A stretch of 9,355 nt of DNA from Immundisolibacteraceae bacterium (lineage in GTDB: Bacteria; Pseudomonadota; Gammaproteobacteria; Immundisolibacterales; Immundisolibacteraceae), in the NCBI GenBank assembly GCA_019090185.1, contig JAHRWJ010000199.1, positions 1 to 9,355 on the forward strand, read 5' to 3'. Made by a program: the position numbers and the translations under genes. This document shows, piece by piece, positions 1-5,897 of this stretch; the stretch's first letter is position 1; each line of letters starts with the position of its first letter. The notes under the pieces were generated by a model. That model searched no databases and had not been told where the DNA came from. It saw only the letters and a program-made list of their open reading frames with translations.

Positions 1-698
1 GCACCCGCTTCGCCACCTTCACCCTCGCCGGTGAGCCTGATCCGATCCCCCGTATCAACACCGGCTGGAATTTTCACAGAGAGGGTTTTAGTTTCCTGTA
101 CCAGGCCGTTGCCGCGACATTTTCCGCACGGGTCTTTAATCATCTGACCCTTACCCCGACAGGTCGGGCAAGCCTGCTGCACGGAGAAAAACCCCTGCTG
201 CATGCGCACCTGACCAACCCCGGCACAGGTGCCACAGGTCACCGGTTTGCTGCCCTTTTTAGCGCCACTACCATGACAGGTGCCGCAGGCAACCCGCTTG
301 GGAATATCAATTTTCTTAGTAAAGCCACTGGCCGCTTCTTCTAACGAAACTTCCAGGTCATATTTCAGATCAGCGCCCCGCGCCGGGCCACTGCGGCCAC
401 CACCGAAAATGTCGCTAAAAACATCGCCAAAAATATCACCGAAGCCACCACCAGCGCCTCCGCCACCCTGGCCTTCAAGACCCTGATAACCATACTGGTC
501 GTAGCGAGCCCGCTTCTGGTCATCGGACAAAATGTCGTAAGCGCCCTGAGCTTCCTTAAATTTCTCTTCCGCATCCGGGCTATCCGGGTTTCTATCCGGA
601 TGATGCTTCATCGCCAGACGGCGATAGGCCTTCTTAATAACCGCATCATCCGCATCACGACTGACGCCCAATATTTCGTAACAATCCCGTTTAGACAT
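1..698 (-). CDS. dnaJ: Chaperone protein DnaJ (Hsp40), N-terminal part, cut by window edge
   Basis: Co-chaperone that delivers unfolded clients to DnaK and stimulates its ATPase; cytoplasmic. Translating the minus strand from the ATG at 698 gives about 232 codons before the window edge; the family is usually about 375 residues, so the C-terminal client-binding region is missing here. Visible in order: a J domain (about 1-70) starting [12 protein letters not shown] with the HPD motif at 33-35; a Gly/Phe-rich linker (about 73-105, repeated DIFG/DVFS motifs); and a complete zinc-binding region with four CxxCxGxG repeats at C138 (CGTCHGSG), C155 (CGTCAGVG), C177 (CPTCRGKG) and C191 (CGKCRGNG). 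The C-terminal domain begins near [17 protein letters not shown]. All key residues seen are intact. It lies 170 bp downstream of dnaK on the same strand with hairpins between. The Shine-Dalgarno is weak (AAGG about 12 nt upstream), which may lower expression relative to dnaK. Confidence 0.98.
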   Translation of the reverse strand, partial: MSKRDCYEILGVSRDADDAVIKKAYRRLAMKHHPDRNPDSPDAEEKFKEAQGAYDILSDDQKRARYDQYGYQGLEGQGGGGAGGGFGDIFGDVFSDIFGGGRSGPARGADLKYDLEVSLEEAASGFTKKIDIPKRVACGTCHGSGAKKGSKPVTCGTCAGVGQVRMQQGFFSVQQACPTCRGKGQMIKDPCGKCRGNGLVQETKTLSVKIPAGVDTGDRIRLTGEGEGGEAG

Positions 699-752
699 TC
701 TGTTGATCGACCTTGGTTACCGAAGCTCCGAACCTTTCAGAACTTGCTTAGC

Positions 753-847
753 AAAAAATTACCCGCCCGAAACGCATAAACGCCCCCCGTCAAAATGGCG
801 GGCGGCGTTCTATAAATTAAACCGCTGAAGGGTGACTCGGCCACCCT
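753..847 (-). terminator. Hairpins and T-run in the dnaK-dnaJ gap, possible attenuator
   Basis: On the minus strand after the dnaK stop there are three elements. The first is a 6-bp hairpin (829-834 with 842-847). The second is an 11-bp stem with one G-G mismatch (arms 799-809 and 779-789, loop 790-798). The third is CGGGCGG (769-763), followed by GTAA and six T (758-753). That third element is perfectly complementary to CCGCCCG (805-799), which lies inside the 5' arm of the second hairpin, so the two pairings exclude each other. The CCGCCCG/CGGGCGG pairing with its T-run resembles an intrinsic terminator but has a long 29-nt loop. Termination or attenuation between dnaK and dnaJ is an inference; a processing or stabilising role is equally possible. 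Confidence 0.4.
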
Positions 848-868
848 CCAACCGCTCTCGTTACGGGT

Positions 869-2797
869 CTATTTGTCCTCTTTCGGTTCGTCTTCGACTT
901 CTTCGAACTCAGCATCGACCACGTCACCATCAACCACGTTTCCGTCTTCGCCACCCTGCTCTTCACCGCCAGCAGCCTCAGCTTCTTGCGCATAAAGTTT
1001 TTCGGCCAGCTTCTGAGCAGCGGTCATCAATTCACCGGTCGCCGCCTCAATTGCCTCTTTATCACCACCTTCAAGGCTCTCTTCGACCACCTTAATCGCA
1101 GCTTCCGCTGCGGCCACATCGGCCGCATCCGCATCATCACCAAGGTCGGTAATGGTTTTACGCACGGTGTGAATCGCGCCATCAGCGGCGTTACGGGCGG
1201 TTACCAACTCAACCGTCTTACGATCTTCATCCGCATGGGCTTCGGCATCGCTGACCATCGCCGCAATCTCATCATCACTAAGACCACTTGAAGACTTAAT
1301 CGCAATCGTCTGCTGCTTACCAGTGGCTTTATCGGTGGCCGATACATTCAGAATGCCGTTGGCATCCAGATCAAATACCACTTCAATCTGTGGTGTACCA
1401 CGTGGTGCCGGTGGGATATCTTCCAGGTTGAATTGACCAAGAGACTTATTACCGCTGGCCAATTCGCGCTCACCCTGTAACACATGCACGGTCACCGCGT
1501 TCTGGTTGTCATCCGCGGTGGAGAACACCTGGTCGGCACGGGTTGGAATAGTGGTGTTCTTGTCGATCAATTTGGTCATCACCCCACCCATGGTTTCAAT
1601 ACCCAGGGAGAGCGGTGTCACATCCAGCAGCAGCACATCAGTGACATCGCCACCGAGCACGGCACCCTGTACTGCAGCACCAACAGCAACCGCTTCATCA
1701 GGATTCACATCCTTGCGCGGCTCTTTACCAAATAGCTCTTTAACCGCTTCCTGAACCTTAGGCATGCGGGTTTGACCACCGACCAGAATCACCTCATCAA
1801 TGCCACTGGCTGACAGGCCAGCGTCCTTAATGGCAACCCGGCAAGGCTCCAGACTACGCTCGACCAGATCTTCAACCAGGGATTCAAGCTTGGTACGGGT
1901 CAGCTTGACATTAAGATGCTTAGGACCGGTCGCATCAGCGGTGATGTAGGGCAAATTAACATCAGTCGCCTGCGATGCACTGAGTTCAATTTTAGCTTTT
2001 TCGGCGGCTTCTTTTAAACGTTGCAGCGCCAATGGATCGTTACGCAGATCCATGCTGTTGTCTTTCTGAAACTCATCGGCAAGAAAGTTCATCAACCGCA
2101 GGTCGAAATCTTCACCACCCAGAAAGGTGTCACCATTGGTGGAGAGCACTTCAAACTGGTGCTCGCCGTCAACTTCCGCAATTTCAATAATCGAGATATC
2201 AAAGGTACCACCACCTAAATCGAACACCGCGATGGTCGAATCACCCTCTTTTTTATCCATTCCAAAGGCCAGCGCAGCTGCGGTTGGCTCATTGATAATA
2301 CGTTTGACTTCCAGCCCAGCAATTCGGCCAGCGTCTTTAGTCGCCTGACGCTGGGAATCATCGAAATAAGCCGGCACGGTAATGACCGCTTCGGTCACTT
2401 CTTCGCCAAGATAATCTTCGGCGGTTTTCTTCATCTTCTGCAGCACCCGAGCAGAAACTTCCGGGGCGGACATTTTTTTGCCGTTGGCCTCGACCCAGGC
2501 GTCGCCGTTGTCGGCTTTGACAATCTTATAAGGCACCATGCCCAGATCTGCCTGAACAGCATCGTCCTCAAAGCGACGACCAATCAGCCGTTTCACCGCA
2601 TACAGGGTGTCATGGGGGTTGGTGACAGCCTGACGTTTGGCAGCAGCACCGACCAGCACTTCTTCGTTGGTATAAGCAACAATCGACGGTGTTGTGCGGT
2701 CGCCTTCGGCATTTTCAATCACTCGTGAAGAGCCACCTTCCATCACTGCAACGCAGGAGTTGGTGGTGCCCAGATCGATACCAATAATCTTACCCAT
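869..2797 (-). CDS. dnaK: Chaperone protein DnaK (Hsp70)
   Basis: ATP-driven cytoplasmic Hsp70 that folds and protects proteins together with DnaJ and GrpE. In sigma-32 organisms it also helps inactivate and degrade sigma-32. The 642-residue product is full length (E. coli DnaK is 638). The nucleotide-binding domain spans about 1-385, with phosphate-1 motif IDLGTTNS at 7-14, conserved Lys70, phosphate-2 motif DLGGGTFD at 193-200 and adenosine motif [12 protein letters not shown] at 337-348. The interdomain linker [12 protein letters not shown] is at 388-399. The beta substrate-binding domain and helical lid follow, ending in an acidic Gly/Glu/Asp-rich tail ([13 protein letters not shown]). 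The ATG at 2797 has GGAG (plus-strand 2806-2809) 8 nt upstream. The gene sits 208 bp after grpE with its own sigma-32-type promoter (2939-2967) and a leader of roughly 135 nt with two hairpins. No missing residues or frameshift are seen. Confidence 0.99.
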   Translation of the reverse strand: MGKIIGIDLGTTNSCVAVMEGGSSRVIENAEGDRTTPSIVAYTNEEVLVGAAAKRQAVTNPHDTLYAVKRLIGRRFEDDAVQADLGMVPYKIVKADNGDAWVEANGKKMSAPEVSARVLQKMKKTAEDYLGEEVTEAVITVPAYFDDSQRQATKDAGRIAGLEVKRIINEPTAAALAFGMDKKEGDSTIAVFDLGGGTFDISIIEIAEVDGEHQFEVLSTNGDTFLGGEDFDLRLMNFLADEFQKDNSMDLRNDPLALQRLKEAAEKAKIELSASQATDVNLPYITADATGPKHLNVKLTRTKLESLVEDLVERSLEPCRVAIKDAGLSASGIDEVILVGGQTRMPKVQEAVKELFGKEPRKDVNPDEAVAVGAAVQGAVLGGDVTDVLLLDVTPLSLGIETMGGVMTKLIDKNTTIPTRADQVFSTADDNQNAVTVHVLQGERELASGNKSLGQFNLEDIPPAPRGTPQIEVVFDLDANGILNVSATDKATGKQQTIAIKSSSGLSDDEIAAMVSDAEAHADEDRKTVELVTARNAADGAIHTVRKTITDLGDDADAADVAAAEAAIKVVEESLEGGDKEAIEAATGELMTAAQKLAEKLYAQEAEAAGGEEQGGEDGNVVDGDVVDAEFEEVEDEPKEDK

Positions 2798-2874
2798 GTT
2801 TCTATCTCCGATCAGGTCACCCTCCGGGGCAACCTTGCTTAATTAGGTTATCTATATTTCAGTGCTGTTACTGA

Positions 2875-2893
2875 CCCGCTTCAGTGAAGCAGG
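2875..2893 (-). other. Stem-loop in the dnaK leader
   Basis: The minus-strand RNA would read CCUGCUUCACUGAAGCGGG, which folds into an 8-bp stem (one G-U pair) with a 3-nt loop. The core GCTTCA-G-TGAAGC is a perfect palindrome about one bp. It lies roughly 40-60 nt into the transcript expected from the sigma-32 promoter at 2939-2967. No T-run follows it, so it is not a terminator. It could stabilise the mRNA or affect translation; its role is unknown. Confidence 0.4.
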
Positions 2894-2901
2894 TCTACCG
2901 T

Positions 2902-2930
2902 AAAAAAAAGTGGCTTCAACAGCCGCTACT
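2902..2930 (-). terminator. Weak intrinsic-terminator-like hairpin with eight T before dnaK
   Basis: Reading the minus strand, GGCT (2915-2912) pairs with AGCC (2924-2921) around a 5-nt loop. An outer AGT/ACT pair (2928-2930 with 2909-2911) extends the stem across a 3-nt bulge. The structure runs straight into eight T (2909-2902). The stem is short, so termination would be partial. It begins almost at the predicted start point of the sigma-32 dnaK promoter, so it could end grpE read-through, attenuate dnaK, or act as a 5' stem-loop. Confidence 0.4.
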
Positions 2931-2938
2931 GAACTAAC

Positions 2939-2967
2939 AGATGAGGGACGAAGTCATTGTTTTCAAG
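2939..2967 (-). promoter_or_regulatory. Sigma-32 (RpoH) heat-shock promoter of dnaK
   Basis: On the minus strand there is CTTGAAA (2967-2961), a perfect match to the known sigma-32 -35 element. After 14 nt comes CCTCATCT (2946-2939), seven of the eight positions of CCCCATNT including the free one. The bases preceding the -35 (TTAGCC) are compatible with the extended consensus. It lies 142 bp upstream of the dnaK ATG, in the intergenic gap and correctly oriented, so dnaK and dnaJ can be induced independently of grpE. Transcription should start near 2932. Confidence 0.8.
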
Positions 2968-3000
2968 GCTAACAATAAAATTTGCGCTGCTTTTGTTAGC
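2968..3000. repeat. 8-bp inverted repeat abutting the dnaK sigma-32 promoter
   Basis: GCTAACAA (2968-2975) and TTGTTAGC (2993-3000) are perfect inverted copies separated by 17 bp. The repeat begins 6 bp past the grpE stop codon and ends directly beside the -35 element of the dnaK promoter. No T-run follows on the minus strand, so a classical terminator is unlikely. It could be an operator, an activator site, or a 3' stabilising hairpin of the grpE mRNA. It does not match the CIRCE consensus. Confidence 0.5.
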
Positions 3001-3005
3001 AGTCT

Positions 3006-3617
3006 TTAGCCCGCTGCGTCGTCCTCGGCTGCTTTGGCGACGATTACCATGGCTGGCCGCAGTAGCCGCTCATGCAATTGATAGCCCTTCTGCACGACCT
3101 GCATCACATGGTTTGGCTCAACCTCATCGCTGGGTTGCATGGTCATCGCCTGATGCAGCTCTGGATTGAACTGTTCACCCATCGGCTCAAGCGCCACCAC
3201 GTTATTTTTCTCAAAAACCTGTAACAGCTGGTCGAGGGTCATTTTCACCCCTTCACTACCAGCTTCATCATTGAGCAGCGCCATCTCCAGGTTATCAGCG
3301 ACCGTGAGCAGCTCGCGCAGCAGTTTCTCGGCACCAAATTTATGGGCGTTTTGCACATCGCGCTGACTACGGCGGCGAAAATTTTCCTGCTCTGCAACCG
3401 CTCTGAGGGCTGCGTCTTTCTGCTTGGCGACTTCTTCCAGGGCGGCTGCAAGCTGCTCCTCAATTGTCAGAGGCGCTGTTTCTGTCTCAGATTCGTTTGT
3501 CTCATCACTGGCATTTTCTGCCGACGGATCAACCGATTCAGGTTCGACCAGTTCGCCTTCAACGGCTTCTTCCTCTGGCAAATCTGCGGAATCAGATGGG
3601 TCTTTTTGCTGGGTCAT
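3006..3617 (-). CDS. grpE: GrpE, nucleotide exchange factor of DnaK
   Basis: Dimeric cytoplasmic cofactor that releases ADP from DnaK and so resets the chaperone cycle. The 203-residue product matches the family length (E. coli 197). It has a disordered, very acidic N-terminus (about 1-50, rich in Glu/Asp/Ser), a long coiled-coil helix (about 50-110) containing the family signature AEQENFRRR at 75-83, and a C-terminal beta domain with NPELHQAM at 151-158 and QKGYQLHERLLRPAMVIVAK at 176-195, the region that contacts the DnaK ATPase domain. The ATG at 3617 has only a weak Shine-Dalgarno (GGA within the GGAATTCC palindrome, 3621-3628). A near-perfect sigma-32 promoter lies 126 bp upstream, so grpE is probably transcribed separately from hrcA under heat shock, with possible read-through from hrcA. 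Confidence 0.97.
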   Translation of the reverse strand: MTQQKDPSDSADLPEEEAVEGELVEPESVDPSAENASDETNESETETAPLTIEEQLAAALEEVAKQKDAALRAVAEQENFRRRSQRDVQNAHKFGAEKLLRELLTVADNLEMALLNDEAGSEGVKMTLDQLLQVFEKNNVVALEPMGEQFNPELHQAMTMQPSDEVEPNHVMQVVQKGYQLHERLLRPAMVIVAKAAEDDAAG

Positions 3618-3712
3618 TAGGGAATTCCAATCTTCGAATAAATACGAACGGTATCTGGTTTCAGCTTGCTAACCAAAACAGTGGCGGTGGTTAAGGATGT
3701 CATGGCGCGAAC

Positions 3713-3764
3713 GGACAACCCCACCAACCGCGGCCAGTGCTGTAGATGGGGACAAAGGTTGTCC
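3713..3764. repeat. Inverted repeat GGACAACC / GGTTGTCC bracketing the grpE -10 element
   Basis: GGACAACC at 3713-3720 and GGTTGTCC at 3757-3764 are perfect inverted copies whose centres are 44 bp apart, about four helical turns. The second copy fills the spacer of the grpE sigma-32 promoter; the first lies at about +18 to +25. The second copy also forms a tight 6-bp inverted repeat with GGACAA at 3750-3755. The placement fits an operator, possibly with looping, but the bound protein is unknown and chance cannot be excluded. Confidence 0.4.
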
Positions 3765-3772
3765 AATTCAAG
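3744..3772 (-). promoter_or_regulatory. Sigma-32 (RpoH) heat-shock promoter of grpE
   Basis: On the minus strand CTTGAAT (3772-3766) matches six of seven bases of the sigma-32 -35 element CTTGAAA. Fourteen nt later CCCCATCT (3751-3744) is a perfect match to the -10 consensus CCCCATNT. Predicted start near 3737, giving a leader of about 120 nt before the grpE ATG. It has the same spacing and orientation as the dnaK promoter. Confidence 0.88.
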
Positions 3773-3782
3773 GAATAACGAG

Positions 3783-3795
3783 CTAATAATATTAG
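3783..3795. repeat. AT-rich palindrome upstream of the grpE promoter
   Basis: CTAATA-A-TATTAG is a perfect 13-bp palindrome with a single central base. It lies 10 bp upstream of the grpE -35 element and 20 bp past the hrcA stop. No T-run makes it an obvious terminator. It could be an UP-like or operator site. The dnaK promoter also has an inverted repeat with CTAA/TTAG arms immediately upstream. Confidence 0.35.
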
Positions 3796-3815
3796 GTAAT
3801 AAACAACCAAACCGA

Positions 3816-4844
3816 CTATCGATTCAACGCAGCACCTACCAACCGCGCGGTCACATCAACTAAGGAGACTACCCGGTCGTAAGCCATCCGCGTCGGGCCG
3901 ACCACACCCAACATACCTAGCACCTGACCATCAACCTCGTAGGGAGCCGCCACTAACGAATAATCTTCATAGAAACCATACTCTGAACCACTGCCGATAA
4001 AGACCTGCACACCCTCAGCACCCACACAGCGATCAAGCAGCTGCAATAACGACTGACGCTCATCAAAGGCGGCAAACAGTTCCCGCAATCGTTCCATATC
4101 CGCCGGCCGAGCCTGCTCGGTCAGCAAATTAGCTTCACCTTTAACCACCAGGCTCTCCTGATCCGGACCGATCACCGCTAACTGGGCGGCCAAATCAGTG
4201 ACCGCCCGCATCGACGTTTCGACCTGAGCCTGCAACTCCAGCAGGTGACTGGCCAACCACTGACGCATCTGTACCAGGGTTTTACCGACACAGCGCTGCG
4301 CCAGAAACTGACCGGCCCGGCGCAGATCATCCGCCCCATATTGCAGATCGCTATGAATTAGGTGGTTACTGACACCGCCATCACTGGTGACCAGAACCGC
4401 CATTACCCGGCCTTCAGAAAGATTAAGAAACTCAATATGTTCCAGGGTGTTACGCTCGGCGCTAGGCATCACCACCAACCCAGCCAACTGGCTAACATCC
4501 GCCAGCAGCGCCGAGGCAGACTCGACCAGGTCAGTAACCCCTGTCTGCACCAGCAGATCGCTCTGGACCTGCTCAATCTGGCCAGAGGTCAGAGGTTTTA
4601 CGGTGAGCAGTGAATCAACAAACAGCCGCAAACCCGCATCAGTAGGCACCCGCCCCGCCGAGGGGTGCGGCGAACTCAATAAACCATGGCGCTCCAGGTC
4701 ACCCATAATATTGCGGATAGTCGCCGAACTGAGTTGATTGCCATCCTGGTTCGCCAAGGTTTTTGACCCCACCGGCTGACCCAATTCCAGATAATGTTCT
4801 ACCAACCCTTTAAACAGGCCCAGCGCGCGCTCTTCCGACTTCAA
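3816..4844 (-). CDS. hrcA: Heat-inducible transcription repressor HrcA
   Basis: DNA-binding repressor that in most bacteria binds CIRCE operators upstream of groESL or dnaK operons and is kept active by GroEL. The 342-residue product fits the family (Bacillus HrcA is 343). The N-terminal winged helix includes PVGSKTL (24-30), the recognition region SSATIRNIMGDLERHGLL (39-56) and the wing SPHPSAGRVPTDAGLRLFVD (58-77); a GAF-like central domain and dimerisation regions follow. I chose the TTG at 4844. A strong Shine-Dalgarno AGGGAGG (plus-strand 4853-4859) lies 8 nt upstream, and PVGSKTL then falls where the family has it. An in-frame ATG at 4883 would add 13 residues but has no good Shine-Dalgarno, and codons upstream of it overlap nadK in antisense. 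The gene is divergent from nadK and 198 bp ahead of grpE. No complete CIRCE is visible here. Confidence 0.95.
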   Translation of the reverse strand: MKSEERALGLFKGLVEHYLELGQPVGSKTLANQDGNQLSSATIRNIMGDLERHGLLSSPHPSAGRVPTDAGLRLFVDSLLTVKPLTSGQIEQVQSDLLVQTGVTDLVESASALLADVSQLAGLVVMPSAERNTLEHIEFLNLSEGRVMAVLVTSDGGVSNHLIHSDLQYGADDLRRAGQFLAQRCVGKTLVQMRQWLASHLLELQAQVETSMRAVTDLAAQLAVIGPDQESLVVKGEANLLTEQARPADMERLRELFAAFDERQSLLQLLDRCVGAEGVQVFIGSGSEYGFYEDYSLVAAPYEVDGQVLGMLGVVGPTRMAYDRVVSLVDVTARLVGAALNR

Positions 4845-4852
4845 CTCCGTGA

Positions 4853-4859
4853 CCTCCCT
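4853..4859 (-). promoter_or_regulatory. Strong Shine-Dalgarno that decides the hrcA TTG start
   Basis: The minus strand reads AGGGAGG, then 8 nt, then TTG at 4844-4842. No comparable site precedes the ATG at 4883, whose upstream sequence is GGCCGGCGA. Confidence 0.7.
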
Positions 4860-4976
4860 GATACCGATGTTTGTGGACAACATTCGCCGGCCAACACAGC
4901 CTAGCTCACCCTGACAGCGGACCTGCGAATCAAGCTCATGGTAGAGTGCCGAACCGTCTTTAGGAAACTGATTAAA

Positions 4977-5855
4977 ATGCCCGGCACCATCTCTAGCCGA
5001 TTTAAGCAGATCGGCATCGTTTATCAAAATAAGAATGAAGAAACAGTGCAATCCGTTAAACGGTTGATCCAGTTTCTCTCTGCGCGAAATATTTCCTACC
5101 GCGAATCGGTGATCACCTCGCGCGCCGACTTCAGCGACCTCGATCTGAAAAAGGCCGCAGTGCTGAAAGACTGCGACCTAATTATTGTGCTCGGTGGTGA
5201 TGGTTCCATGTTGGCGGCGGTACGCGCCCTGGCTGCGTTTGAAATCCCCCTGCTCTGCATCAACCTGGGCCGGCTCGGGTTTCTGGCAGACATTTCCTCC
5301 AGTGAGATGGAAACCGTACTGGAGAAAATTTTCGCCGGGGAACTGCGCGAAGAACAACGACTGATGCTCAACCTCGAGATCATCCGCAACGGCAAGGTGA
5401 TCACCACACAGATCGCCTTTAATGAGGTGGTGGTACTCAAGTCCGAAGTGATGCGGATGATCGAGTTCGAAACCATTGTTGATGGTCACTCGGTCAGTCA
5501 ACAGCGCGGCGACGGCACAATTATCAGCACGCCAACCGGCTCTACTGCCTACTCACTTTCCAGCGGCGGGCCGATCGTCTACCCATCAATGGAGGCGATT
5601 CTGCTGGTACCTATCAGCCCACATGCGATGGGTATCAGGCCACTGGTTATTCCCAGCAGCAGCTGCGTCGAAATCAAACTAATCCCCGGTCGTGTTAATG
5701 AAGCCCGAGTTTCATACGATGGCCAGGGCATTCTCACCCTACTGCCGGATGACCTGGTCCGCATCACCACCAGCCCTCATAAGGTCAAGCTCATCCAGCC
5801 GGCGGACTATGATTATTTCGAACTGTTGCGCGCTAAACTACACTGGGGTAAGTAA
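4977..5855 (+). CDS. nadK: NAD kinase
   Basis: Phosphorylates NAD to NADP in the cytoplasm using ATP; the only de novo source of NADP in most bacteria. From the ATG at 4977 the product is 292 residues, the same length as E. coli NadK. Family motifs are intact: GGDGS at 73-77 with catalytic Asp75, NLGRLGFLAD at 96-105, the NE pair at 149-150 (AFNEVVV), the glycine/threonine signature running from GDGTIISTPTGSTAY (178-192) into SLSSGGPIV, the PISPHAM segment at 212-218 and YDGQ at 247-250. AGGA lies 11 nt upstream. An upstream in-frame ATG at 4938 would add 13 residues without homology and was not chosen. The gene is divergent from hrcA across 132 bp. A possible extended -10 (TGGTAGAGT, 4939-4947) is too weak to list separately. 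recN follows after 42 bp, so the two are probably co-transcribed. Confidence 0.98.
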   Translation: MPGTISSRFKQIGIVYQNKNEETVQSVKRLIQFLSARNISYRESVITSRADFSDLDLKKAAVLKDCDLIIVLGGDGSMLAAVRALAAFEIPLLCINLGRLGFLADISSSEMETVLEKIFAGELREEQRLMLNLEIIRNGKVITTQIAFNEVVVLKSEVMRMIEFETIVDGHSVSQQRGDGTIISTPTGSTAYSLSSGGPIVYPSMEAILLVPISPHAMGIRPLVIPSSSCVEIKLIPGRVNEARVSYDGQGILTLLPDDLVRITTSPHKVKLIQPADYDYFELLRAKLHWGK

Positions 5856-5897
5856 CAACTTCGAGCCGATGACGAGCACTCTTCGACCACCTTCATT

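Noticed and set aside
986..1291. Plus-strand open frame antisense to dnaK
   Set aside because: It lies wholly inside dnaK, has no ribosome-binding site or recognisable domain, and its composition reflects the complementary strand of a conserved gene. Other open frames opposite or within dnaK, grpE, hrcA, nadK and recN were dropped for the same reason.
4872..4880. DnaA-box-like sequence (minus strand TTGTCCACA)
   Set aside because: One mismatch from TTATCCACA, but single, with no cluster, AT-rich unwinding region or replication genes nearby.
4845..5051. Upstream extension of the hrcA frame
   Set aside because: It overlaps the start of nadK in antisense and adds residues with no HrcA similarity; the TTG at 4844 has the better Shine-Dalgarno and fits family length.
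5875..5881. CIRCE half-site-like AGCACTC in the nadK-recN gap
   Set aside because: The inverted partner nine bases away is absent, and it lies before recN, not a chaperone gene.
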